DNA from: Leptolyngbya sp. FACHB-261
GTDB taxonomy: Bacteria; Cyanobacteriota; Cyanobacteriia; FACHB-261
Assembly (NCBI RefSeq): GCF_014696065.1
Contig: NZ_JACJPL010000027.1
Location: forward strand, 186,001-250,000
DNA: 64,000 nucleotides
Direction: 5' to 3'
Both the position numbers and the translations under genes were made by a program. The notes beneath the pieces were generated by a model, which was not told where the DNA came from, searched no databases, and worked only from the letters and a program-made list of their open reading frames with translations. This document shows positions 26,504 to 35,099 of the stretch, piece by piece. Positions within the stretch are counted from its first letter, which is position 1; each line of letters starts with the position of its first letter.

Positions 26504-28798
26504 TTAGGACGTGCCATAGTAAACTCCCCTGCCGCCAGTACCAACGAAGACCAAACCAAATTGCTGACGACTCGCTTCCATCACTTTCGGGTCTTTGCCA
26601 ATTGGTCTTTGTGGGTCACCCAGCCGTCGCCAAGTTTTACCCCGATCTAGCGAACGGAAAATGCCTTCGCCGAGGTCAGCTAGCTCACCGTTCAGCTCAC
26701 CGTATAGATATAAGGCTGGTGTTGTACTACCCGATTGCGGTTTGCCAAAAGCAAACAGATACGCTCTTTTCACACCTGAGACGGCATTGAACGTTTTACC
26801 ACCATTGGTTGATTGGTAAAGCCCTTGCTGGTCCAGACTCAGCCAAACTTCTCCCTCAACACCTGGCACTGTTTTCAGCGAGTGCCAATCTTCACGAGGT
26901 AGGCTGCGATTGACAGGCACAAACGAGTTCCCACCATCAATGCTGCGATAAACTTTGCCATTGCTGTAGTAATAGAAAACATCACCATTGACCTTATCGG
27001 CAGTCAAAGATTGGGACCAATTCCACGGTCCTTTACTGGCATCTGGCAAACCAGAAACCCTTTGCCAGGAAGCACCACCATCGGTACTACGTAGGGCTTG
27101 GTCTTCACTAATCGTCACTACAAACACATCGGGCTGAGTTGCCGATACCGCAACCCGTAAGGGCATTTTATTGGTGGGAAAGTCTGCAAATGGTTGCCAG
27201 GTTCGACCACCATCGGTTGAGGTTGCTCCGTTATAAGTCGAGTTCCAGCGTCTGGCGCCCACACGCACCAGCCGCTGAGGATCAGCTTCACAAAAGGCGA
27301 TGCTGTAGGTGTCTTGCAGCGACTCTCCAGCTTTGCCTAATTCCAATTTCCGGGACGGATATTGGTCCAATCCCTTGTCGTGATAGAAGCCTTCGACATC
27401 AGCCGCGCCACTAATCAACAAGGCTCCTTCAGGCGGCGATACCAAGCTAAATAAAACCAATTCTTCGTGGCCTTGCTCTTGGTTAGTCCAGGTTGCTGGC
27501 TGGCGACTAATATCGTCAGTGCGCCAGATACCATACCAATCTGTTAGCCACACTCTACCCGTGTTCTTCGGGTCAAAAGCGATGGCAGCAATCCAGGGTT
27601 GCGAACGCATAAAACGAGTCCACCAAGGCACAGTGCTATGCCTACGGCGAGCTTGTTCGGTCCAACTCGATCCACCATCTAAAGAGCGATAGATTTTTGT
27701 TGAGGTTGTCTCCCCTAAGCTAACCAAAAGGTCGTTGGCATTGCTCGGATTAACGCTCAGGGCGTTGAAGGTTTTAGCTCTTCTAAAGGGTGTGATATCT
27801 TGCCAGGTGTCATTAGCGTATTTGCTTACCCCTGATTCGTGGGTCACATAGAGGCTGCCATCCCTAGCCACAGCTAAACGCTTAGGTTCGGCTGGGCTAC
27901 CTGTTAATTTACTCCAAGTGATTCCGGCATCAGGGGACTGATAAATGCCGTCTTTATAAGCGACTGCGTAAACAAATCCGGGCACTTGCGATTTGAACAC
28001 AACGGCTGTGATGCCAATACCAGGTTTGAGGGTGCCGGGGAAAGCAGTGACTGGGTGCCAATTCAAACCAGCATCCAAGGACTGCCAAAGCCCATCTCGC
28101 CGAGAACCGAAAAAAAGCATTCTGGAATCCTGCGGATTCACAGCTAATCTTTCGCCAGTCCAACGTAGTTTTTCATTGCCGCCCATTTTCAAATCCAGGT
28201 TTAATTTAGTCCAGATTTCACCTCGGTTTGTGGACTTGAAAATCGTGCCCTGATGTGGCCACCAACGGGCAGTGTAATTGCCAACTGCAATGTAAACAAG
28301 ATCAGGATTGTTGGGATCAAGTGCTAGCGCCTCACCCCCATAGTAATTTTTTTGGGCTAACGGAAAATGGTCCGTGAGTGGAATCCATCTTCGATCAGCA
28401 GCATTCCAGCGATAAAAACCGCCGACATCAGTTTTGATGTAAATCAGATCAGCTTGCAGCGGGTGCAGATAGATGCCAGTAACATAGCCGCCACCCCCAA
28501 TAGCGACATTGGTTCTTCCCAAAACGGCGTTACGTTGATATTCTGAAGCACTTCCTGAAACAGGTCCAGAATTGGAAGAATTTAAAAATTCACCACCCAT
28601 CCTGCCAACTTGAGGCAATCCGAAAACTGCCAAGATCAGCAGCAGGAGCAACAGCTGTCGCCCCCTACGTTGATGGAACCAACGAAGTCCCTTGGTCAGG
28701 AGCTGAAGCGCAAGTTGAGACTGTCCCACCAGGAAAACTACTAACCCGGCAAGGATCAATCCCGTAACTGCCCCTGTAAAGACCAGCAGCTCACTCAT
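26504..28798 (-). CDS. Membrane-anchored GH74-like beta-propeller glycanase
   Basis: 764 residues: two hydrophobic segments at the N-terminus (about 7-27 and 48-64), then beta-propeller repeats with many Asp-box motifs (RSLDGGSSW, STDGGRTW, STDGGASW, SLDRGKTW). It matches GH74 endo-xyloglucanase signatures: VAIGGGGYVTGIYLHP, IKTDVGGFYRW with Asp124 at the catalytic-base position, TGERLAVNP, and GAADVEGF with Asp467 at the catalytic-acid position. GH74 enzymes cut beta-1,4-glucan backbones. In a polysaccharide assembly locus it may trim or edit the polymer outside the membrane. BNR annotations without GH74 activity are the main alternative. Confidence 0.72.
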   Translation of the reverse strand: MSELLVFTGAVTGLILAGLVVFLVGQSQLALQLLTKGLRWFHQRRGRQLLLLLLILAVFGLPQVGRMGGEFLNSSNSGPVSGSASEYQRNAVLGRTNVAIGGGGYVTGIYLHPLQADLIYIKTDVGGFYRWNAADRRWIPLTDHFPLAQKNYYGGEALALDPNNPDLVYIAVGNYTARWWPHQGTIFKSTNRGEIWTKLNLDLKMGGNEKLRWTGERLAVNPQDSRMLFFGSRRDGLWQSLDAGLNWHPVTAFPGTLKPGIGITAVVFKSQVPGFVYAVAYKDGIYQSPDAGITWSKLTGSPAEPKRLAVARDGSLYVTHESGVSKYANDTWQDITPFRRAKTFNALSVNPSNANDLLVSLGETTSTKIYRSLDGGSSWTEQARRRHSTVPWWTRFMRSQPWIAAIAFDPKNTGRVWLTDWYGIWRTDDISRQPATWTNQEQGHEELVLFSLVSPPEGALLISGAADVEGFYHDKGLDQYPSRKLELGKAGESLQDTYSIAFCEADPQRLVRVGARRWNSTYNGATSTDGGRTWQPFADFPTNKMPLRVAVSATQPDVFVVTISEDQALRSTDGGASWQRVSGLPDASKGPWNWSQSLTADKVNGDVFYYYSNGKVYRSIDGGNSFVPVNRSLPREDWHSLKTVPGVEGEVWLSLDQQGLYQSTNGGKTFNAVSGVKRAYLFAFGKPQSGSTTPALYLYGELNGELADLGEGIFRSLDRGKTWRRLGDPQRPIGKDPKVMEASRQQFGLVFVGTGGRGVYYGTS

Positions 28799-28831
28799 AA
28801 GATTAGGAAAGCAAAAGGCCGCAGTGAATGC

Positions 28832-29881
28832 TCACACCAGTTGCCCAACCTGTTGCTCCTGCGCTTGGTCCTGCAAAATGCGACGCTTTTGATTGGCACC
28901 GGTTACTTTCAGTGCCAGAGCTTCTAATTGGTAGTACAGAGGCTGGGGTAGAAGCCAGATCAAATAGGCAGCTGCCCCTGTCAAAACCGTCCGTCGAGGT
29001 TCTTCCAGTAGCATTCGCCAGTAAGTTGTTAGAGCCTGTTGAAAGAGTTGCACGGCAACAGCACCGTCCCGCAAACTGACAGCTCGGCGGGCCAGGTAGC
29101 GCAGGTGATAAGCACGAGCTGGATTCTCCCACTGGGCGACTAGGGCAGGCGCATAGGCGCGGGTTTTCTCAATTACTTGCTCCCAAGAGGCCTGCTTTCT
29201 GAGTAGATTCGCCGATACCCCGCCTGAATTGACCCGATACAAAGTCAAAGCCTCAGGAATACCCTCAACTTGCCAAGGAGTTTGAATTGCAATGCGAAAC
29301 CAGCAATCTAAATCCTGCGAGCCCTGAAGCTGTTCATCCCAATAAAAATCCTGGAGGGTACCATCAAGCTCATCCTGAAATTTGATTGCTTCAAATACGG
29401 CCCGTCGGATCACTGCCGCCGAACCATTGCCAATTGGGTTACGGCACAGAGTATCGGCAAGGGTGATTCCCTGAAGCTTGGGCATTTGATAAATGCCTAA
29501 AGGATTGCCTGCCTCATCAATAAAGGCTGAACGGCTGAAGCTAATACCAACCTTAGACGATTGCTCCAAATGCTCAATGTGTTTAGCTAGTTTTTCTGGC
29601 AGCCACAAATCATCGCCATCCAAGAAGGCAAGGTATTGACCTTGAGCCTGACGGATACCGGCATTTCTGGCAGCATTAGCACCCCGATTTTTCTGACGGA
29701 TGATCCGAATGCGAGGGTCTTGGAACTGTTGGCAAATTTCAACGCTGCGGTCGGGTGAACCATCATCGACAATCAATAATTCAAAGTCTTGGTAGGTCTG
29801 CGCCAAAACTGATTGCACCGTAGCAGCAATATACTGCTCTACTTTGTAAACCGCGATAATGACTGAAACGTTCGGAGTCAT
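28832..29881 (-). CDS. Glycosyltransferase family 2 (B)
   Basis: A 349-residue GT-A transferase with VSVIIAVYKVEQYIAATVQ, ELLIVDDGSPDRS, and the DxD-type LAFLDGDDLW motif. It is strikingly similar to the next upstream gene (29967-30998) over its whole length, including the shared DPRI segment, NPIGNGSAAV, ALTLYRVNSGG and the C-terminal LIWLLPQ, so the two arose by tandem duplication. About 85 bases separate them. They probably add two different or successive residues to the repeat unit. Confidence 0.87.
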   Translation of the reverse strand: MTPNVSVIIAVYKVEQYIAATVQSVLAQTYQDFELLIVDDGSPDRSVEICQQFQDPRIRIIRQKNRGANAARNAGIRQAQGQYLAFLDGDDLWLPEKLAKHIEHLEQSSKVGISFSRSAFIDEAGNPLGIYQMPKLQGITLADTLCRNPIGNGSAAVIRRAVFEAIKFQDELDGTLQDFYWDEQLQGSQDLDCWFRIAIQTPWQVEGIPEALTLYRVNSGGVSANLLRKQASWEQVIEKTRAYAPALVAQWENPARAYHLRYLARRAVSLRDGAVAVQLFQQALTTYWRMLLEEPRRTVLTGAAAYLIWLLPQPLYYQLEALALKVTGANQKRRILQDQAQEQQVGQLV

Positions 29882-29966
29882 AGACCTTCATTACCTCATG
29901 CAACCTGAAATTGAGTCTTTGCCCACGCTGCTCAGAACCGTTGTTCAGAACTTGTAAAACACGGTT

Positions 29967-30998
29967 TCACGCTGATTGTCCAGACTGCTCTTGTAAAATG
30001 CGACGTTTTTGCAGCGTGCTTGCAATTTTTGCTGCCGAGTTTTCAAGTTGGTTGTAGAGCGATTGAGGTAGGAGCCAGAGTAAATAGGCCGCTGCCAAAA
30101 TACGCAGTGTACGGCGTGGTTCTTGCCAGAGGATGCGTGGATCCAGGCGTAGGGACCGATGCAGAAATTGCACAGCCATTGGTCCTGCTTGAAGCCGGAC
30201 GGCACTGCGAGCCAGGTAGCGCAAGCGATAGGCTGTGCCCAACTTGCCCCATTGCTCGGCCAGATCTGGAGCGTAGGATTGCACCTTTTCAACCACCTGT
30301 TGCCAGGCAGCCAACTGCTGTTCTAAGTTGGCTGAAAGCCCTCCTGAGTTAACACGATATAGGGTCAAGGCTTCAGGTAAACCTTCGATTTGCCAATCCG
30401 TCAAACTGGCGATGCGTAACCAACACTCAATATCTTCAGCTCGACGGAACTGCTCGTCAAAGTAGAAGTCTTCAGGTGTGCCATAGAGATTGGCTTGAAA
30501 GCGAATAGCCTCTAATGTTTGTCGACGCAGAACAGCAGCGGAACCATTGCCAATGGGGTTAACTCGAAACAGAGAAGCGGCGGTAATGTTCTGAAGCTGT
30601 GGCATCAAGTAGGTTCCTAGCGCCTCTCCTGCCTCGTTGATCAAGGCCGAACGGCTAAAACTTACGCCCACTTCGGGTGAACGTTCGAGATGTTCCACAT
30701 GTTTAGCTAGCTTCTCAGGCAGCCATAAGTCATCTCCATCTAGAAAGGCCAGATACTCACCCTGAGCCTGCCGAATCCCTGTATTTCTAGCTCCAGCCAA
30801 CCCCCGGTTCCGCTGATGAATAACTTTGATTCTGGGGTCTGAGAACTGCTGGCAAATCTCTACACTGCGCTGCGGGCATTGATCATCAACGATCAGCAGC
30901 TCAAAATCTGAAAAAGTTTGCTTAAGCACAGACTGCACAGTGGCAGCGATATATTTCTCGACGCAGTGGACTGGAATAATGACAGCTACTTTAGGCAT
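29967..30998 (-). CDS. Glycosyltransferase family 2 (C), tandem paralogue of B
   Basis: 343 residues with VAVIIPVHCVEKYIAATVQ, ELLIVDDQCPQRS and LAFLDGDDLW. In the first nucleotide-binding motif the usual DDGS is DDQC, a substitution its paralogue does not share, which may mark divergence in donor use. The acidic DGDD motif is retained, so it is probably active. It follows the Wzx gene on the same strand. Confidence 0.86.
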   Translation of the reverse strand: MPKVAVIIPVHCVEKYIAATVQSVLKQTFSDFELLIVDDQCPQRSVEICQQFSDPRIKVIHQRNRGLAGARNTGIRQAQGEYLAFLDGDDLWLPEKLAKHVEHLERSPEVGVSFSRSALINEAGEALGTYLMPQLQNITAASLFRVNPIGNGSAAVLRRQTLEAIRFQANLYGTPEDFYFDEQFRRAEDIECWLRIASLTDWQIEGLPEALTLYRVNSGGLSANLEQQLAAWQQVVEKVQSYAPDLAEQWGKLGTAYRLRYLARSAVRLQAGPMAVQFLHRSLRLDPRILWQEPRRTLRILAAAYLLWLLPQSLYNQLENSAAKIASTLQKRRILQEQSGQSA

Positions 30999-31051
30999 TG
31001 TGGTAGTTCATCTAAAAAGTTAGCAATTACGAAATCATCCACATTTAGGAT

Positions 31052-32335
31052 TTAGACATTGGAGGTGAGCAGCTTGGATGAGTGAAAGACATGATTCGTA
31101 GCCCAGATCACGAACAGGGGCAGAAAAATCGCGTGAGTTAACAGAACAGAAGTTGCAACCCCCCAGGCCTGCCAGCGGACGCCAATTAATAAGCCAATCG
31201 CGAAGATGGTTGTAAAGAGCACATTCCATCTCAAGTCAAGATTTGGTTTACCAACAGCGGTTAGCAACTGAGAAGCGGCCTCGGCGAAAGGTCTTGGAAT
31301 AGCCGACAAGCAGATAATGATCAAAATAGGAATGGCAGCGGTCCACTCTTTACCAAAAACGGTCGGTACGTAGAAAGACGCGAGACTTGACTGCAAAACA
31401 ACCAAAGGAACAATAATGCAGGCAATGATTTTCAGGCTGCTCCAATAGCGTTTCCTAAATTCCAACCAGTTGGAACGAGCAGCACACAAATGGGGCAATA
31501 ATGCTGAGTTGAGCGCACTAATAATGCTGAGACTGATACCCAGACCAGCATTAAAGGCAAAGTAATAAATTCCGAGTTCTGCGATGCCAATGAAGCGGCC
31601 AACGATGAGATAGTCTAGATTATTTCTCAGGGCCTTCAGCAACTCAACTCCTAAAATATTTCTGCCGAAACTAAAGATCTCTGGCCAATCTTTGGTTGTC
31701 AAGCCGGAGGTTGGCTGCCAACTGTGGTGGCTATAGTAAACCCAAACCCAAACTGGGGCGACTAAAACTCCCGGCAGAACAATTGCCCACATTCCTAGCC
31801 CTAAACAAGCCAGTAGCGCAGACAGAACGTAATTTGAGGAGTTCTGAAGAGTTTTCGCTAAAGCTGCGATTTCAAGACGGTTCTCCCGATGGATGAGAGC
31901 GGCTTGTACCGCAGCCATAGGCGTGAGCAAGTAAACCAGGGCAGAGACACAAATGGGTAGGATCAGCTTGCTATCGTGATAGAACCAAGCAACTGGAAAG
32001 GCAACCAGGCATTGGCCTACGAATAAGCCACAAAAAACTACCCAATTTAACCAGTAGCCAGCGTTGCACAAGCGCTCTAGATCTTCTGAATCGGCCTGGA
32101 CAATTTTTGCGCCAATGCCAATGCGCGTGAAGACCTGCGTGAACTCTCGAACGGCTAAGACCACTGCCCCCAACCCGTAGTCATAGGGAGTCAGGAAGCG
32201 GGCTAGAATGACCGTTACCGCTAAGCGCACCAGCCGAATTGCGATTTCTGATCCGCCTAGCCAGCCCAAATTACGAATGAACTTGCTTCTCAACTGTTGC
32301 TTGAGTTTCACCCCAATTTTGTCAACCAGTATCAC
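31052..32335 (-). CDS. Wzx-type polysaccharide flippase
   Basis: A 427-residue polytopic protein of the MOP superfamily (polysaccharide transporter family), with about 12 hydrophobic helices. The N-terminal pattern IRLVRLAVTVILARFLTPYDYGLGAVV and the AALIHRENRLEIAALA loop are typical. It would flip undecaprenyl-diphosphate-linked repeat units across the cytoplasmic membrane for Wzy-dependent polymerisation. It is followed by the GT2 pair and preceded by another GT2. It partners logically with the Wzy-like gene at 33804-35099. Confidence 0.87.
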   Translation of the reverse strand: MILVDKIGVKLKQQLRSKFIRNLGWLGGSEIAIRLVRLAVTVILARFLTPYDYGLGAVVLAVREFTQVFTRIGIGAKIVQADSEDLERLCNAGYWLNWVVFCGLFVGQCLVAFPVAWFYHDSKLILPICVSALVYLLTPMAAVQAALIHRENRLEIAALAKTLQNSSNYVLSALLACLGLGMWAIVLPGVLVAPVWVWVYYSHHSWQPTSGLTTKDWPEIFSFGRNILGVELLKALRNNLDYLIVGRFIGIAELGIYYFAFNAGLGISLSIISALNSALLPHLCAARSNWLEFRKRYWSSLKIIACIIVPLVVLQSSLASFYVPTVFGKEWTAAIPILIIICLSAIPRPFAEAASQLLTAVGKPNLDLRWNVLFTTIFAIGLLIGVRWQAWGVATSVLLTHAIFLPLFVIWATNHVFHSSKLLTSNV

Positions 32336-32452
32336 TAGCGAGTCCCCAACCGTCTCTTACTACAGTAATCTCGCTCAATCGCTAATTTCCTAGCTCTCGA
32401 ATCCCAAACCTCCGACACTAGCAGTTGATTGGGAAAACACCTCTCTTTTAGG

Positions 32453-33463
32453 TCAATTAGCGGCAGGTCGCAAACTTAGAGAAACTCCCTCCTCTGATAG
32501 CACTTGACTGGCAGCAGTGGGGAAATGTTTACCCAGAAAACCGACCCAGTCACTTGCCAGCTGATAAGGCAATAACTGCAACAGCCCCAATCTTAATGCC
32601 AGCCGCTGCGTTTTGCGCTCCATCAAAAGATCAGGATTTAAGCGAATTGCCATTTGTAGCCGTTGAGAAGCTTGCTTAATACTCTGCGAGTTGAGGGCGT
32701 GAGTTGAATAGAGTTGAGCAATGTATCGATAGGTGTTAGCAAGGCTACATTTTTTCAAGTACTGCAACTCTAACGGTGCCGACTGGAAGGCCCTCTCAAT
32801 AACCTGCAGATTGTACTTTTCCATAACGTCTACTTTGGAGGTCATAGACTGTGAGGACTGCCGATACAAAATCTGATACTTTGGCACCACCGCAAACTGG
32901 CAGCGAGAAGCTAAGCGCAGGTAATAGTCCCAATCCTCTGCCGACTTAAGTGTTGGCTCAAAGCGACCAGCACACTCGACAACTCGGCGACGAACCAGGA
33001 TATTGGAACCATTCGAGATGAAGTTCTTAACCAGTAGATGGGGATAGATATCACCCTCTAGAAAAATTGGCTCACGGGCATACAAAAATCGTCCTGCGGC
33101 ATCGATAAATGCAGTCCAACTATAGGCAGCCCCAATTTCGGGAGATTTTTGAATCGCCATCAACTGTAGCTCTAGTTTATCTGGAACCCACAAATCATCG
33201 GCGTCAATGAAAGTAATGAACTCCCCTGTAGCTATGCCAATGCCGCGATTACGAGCCATGGGCAAGCCTGCATTGGCATAGGTAAAGATTTTCAGCCTTG
33301 GGTCTTGAATCTGCTCAAGAATGTCTAAGGTTTTATCAGTCGAGCCATCATTGATGACAATTAGTTCAAAGTCTGTGAAAGTTTGTTGCTGAACGGACTG
33401 AATAGTTTCAGAAATTGTCTGTTCAGCATTGTAGGCAGGAACGATGACAGAGATTGTCGGCAT
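32453..33463 (-). CDS. Glycosyltransferase family 2 (D), paralogue of A
   Basis: 336 residues with ISVIVPAYNAEQTISETI, ELIVINDGSTD, and DADDLW. It is clearly homologous along its length to the GT2 at 23637-24611 (shared QQQTFTDFELIV, VPDKLE/TPDKLE, YRQSS, LKKCSLANTY). The C-terminal 100 residues are helical with no recognised domain. First gene after the terminator that ends the Wzy transcript, so it may open a second transcription unit whose promoter lies in 33464-33713. Confidence 0.87.
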   Translation of the reverse strand: MPTISVIVPAYNAEQTISETIQSVQQQTFTDFELIVINDGSTDKTLDILEQIQDPRLKIFTYANAGLPMARNRGIGIATGEFITFIDADDLWVPDKLELQLMAIQKSPEIGAAYSWTAFIDAAGRFLYAREPIFLEGDIYPHLLVKNFISNGSNILVRRRVVECAGRFEPTLKSAEDWDYYLRLASRCQFAVVPKYQILYRQSSQSMTSKVDVMEKYNLQVIERAFQSAPLELQYLKKCSLANTYRYIAQLYSTHALNSQSIKQASQRLQMAIRLNPDLLMERKTQRLALRLGLLQLLPYQLASDWVGFLGKHFPTAASQVLSEEGVSLSLRPAAN

Positions 33464-33803
33464 AAAAACTGCTCTCCTAGCGGGAGATTCTCAGCCTTTG
33501 TAGTGCAGCTGAAATTCTCGTTTTTCTGTAAAAATCATCAACAGAATCTTGCCATTCTGCTGAAATCAATTCATTGCAGAAATAAGTAGCTTTATTAGTT
33601 CGAAAGCTATGGCAACATCGTACATTTGAATAGTGAATATTGTCAGCTGTCGCTGATATTTTCACAAGAGCATTACATATTTGAAGCAACAATAAAGCAG
33701 ATAGATTGACAGCAAAAAATTAGCCTGAGAGAGCAAAAATCTCACTAAGCTAATTGAGAGTTTATTTATTGGAATATAGGTCGAAAATCATCCAAACTAT
33801 GCT
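33464..33803. other. 340-bp AT-rich intergenic region splitting the polysaccharide locus
   Basis: It contains the terminator at 33714-33755 and otherwise AT-rich sequence with no gene. It probably carries the promoter of the Wzx/GT2 segment, but no consensus is convincing. Confidence 0.45.
33714..33755 (-). terminator. Intrinsic terminator after the Wzy-like gene
   Basis: Read on the minus strand, a 7-bp outer stem (AATTAGC/GCTAATT) and an inner 5-bp stem (TGAGA/TCTCA) are followed directly by a run of T (A at 33714-33719 on the plus strand). It lies about 50 bases past the Wzy-like stop codon. Confidence 0.65.
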
Positions 33804-35099
33804 TTAGCCAAGAGCCCCAACACCCATTGGCTGACTAGGTAGACTGGCTGCCATCCGCTTCTCCTTCAGCGCCAGACCAATGGAAACCAGACCGGGCCAA
33901 TAAACATAAGCCAAAGATTCTAAATTCTCGCCGAAAGAGTAGAGAAATAAGACCAAAATGACGCTCAAGCCTGCCTGGGCAATTTTGCTAGTTTGAGCCT
34001 TCAGCAATAGCTCAATAAAGCTCCAGGCAAAAGGGATTGCCAGGGCCATAAAACCCACTAAACCATGCGTAAATAGAACGCCAAACCAGGTATGGTGAGA
34101 GCCGATCGGCTTGAAGACCACAAGCTCAGGGCCTCGTCTCTCTTTTAAGCCATGCCCCCAAATCGGGGCATCATTCCACCACCGATACAGGGCAATACGG
34201 CCCAGAAGCTCTCTAATTTCTGAAGATCTTGCTCTTTGGCTGTCAAAGTAATTTTTGAAATCACGAAGTGCGCTCAGAAGTTGAAAGCCAAACAGACCTC
34301 CGAAAAAACTACCAACGCCAGCGGCAATCTGCATTTGAGGTCGGCTGACCCGAGCGAGAACATAAGTAGCAATTGGCACAAAGAACAAGCACACTAGGCC
34401 AAGCCGCGAGACCGATACCAGCGTCATTGCGATGGCACCAATCATGCCAATCCAACGCCATTTCCGATCTGGTTCTTGTGAGGCCAGCACGAAACAGACA
34501 TTGCCAACTAACCCCATCGCGGGTGACCAAGGTGCAAACAGTTGAAGGCGGATGCGTCCAGTTGATTCCATCACATAAAGGCCCACATTGTAATACTCTG
34601 GGCCAATACCGCCGATTTTTAATAGTGGAGAAGTGTATAGGATTCCGGGTAAATTTAGTTGACTGAGCAGATAGAGAACGGGAATAATCAGCAGGCTTTG
34701 CAAACAGAGAATGCAAATAGCTCGACTCAGCAGTTGGAATCGAATGTTGAGACAGCCGACTAAAGGAAACAGTGCTAACAGAGCCCAGGTTCTAGCAAAC
34801 CCGTTAATACTAGATTTAACGATTCGGAATGTATCCGCACCGAAGTCTGATAAGCCCATAACTAGGGCCAGTTCGATGAACAGAATAGAGATGGCCCATA
34901 CCCACACTCCTAGGGGAATGCGGACTCTGTCTTCAACTGGTGTTTGATCGGTTTGCTGCCAAAGCTTTTTACCCAAATACAGCACCAGCAACCACGCGAT
35001 TGCTGGTGCCGAAATATGTTGCGCCCCCAGAAAATACAGCAGGTAGGTGCCTATGATGTAGTACCAAACTACTTTCTCTTCTAGGTTTTGGGGCTTCAT
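33804..35099 (-). CDS. O-antigen ligase/Wzy-like polymerase
   Basis: A 431-residue polytopic protein with about 10-12 membrane helices and a large periplasmic loop near residues 270-330 (RALSALRDFKNYFD ... WWNDAPIWGHGLKERRG), then SHHTWFGVLFTHGLVGF. This is the Wzy_C layout of polymerases and ligases, with the loop's Arg and His residues typical of the family. It probably polymerises repeat units at the periplasmic face. Its ATG shares a base with the stop of the upstream GT4 (TAATG), so the two are translationally coupled. Confidence 0.83.
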   Translation of the reverse strand: MKPQNLEEKVVWYYIIGTYLLYFLGAQHISAPAIAWLLVLYLGKKLWQQTDQTPVEDRVRIPLGVWVWAISILFIELALVMGLSDFGADTFRIVKSSINGFARTWALLALFPLVGCLNIRFQLLSRAICILCLQSLLIIPVLYLLSQLNLPGILYTSPLLKIGGIGPEYYNVGLYVMESTGRIRLQLFAPWSPAMGLVGNVCFVLASQEPDRKWRWIGMIGAIAMTLVSVSRLGLVCLFFVPIATYVLARVSRPQMQIAAGVGSFFGGLFGFQLLSALRDFKNYFDSQRARSSEIRELLGRIALYRWWNDAPIWGHGLKERRGPELVVFKPIGSHHTWFGVLFTHGLVGFMALAIPFAWSFIELLLKAQTSKIAQAGLSVILVLFLYSFGENLESLAYVYWPGLVSIGLALKEKRMAASLPSQPMGVGALG

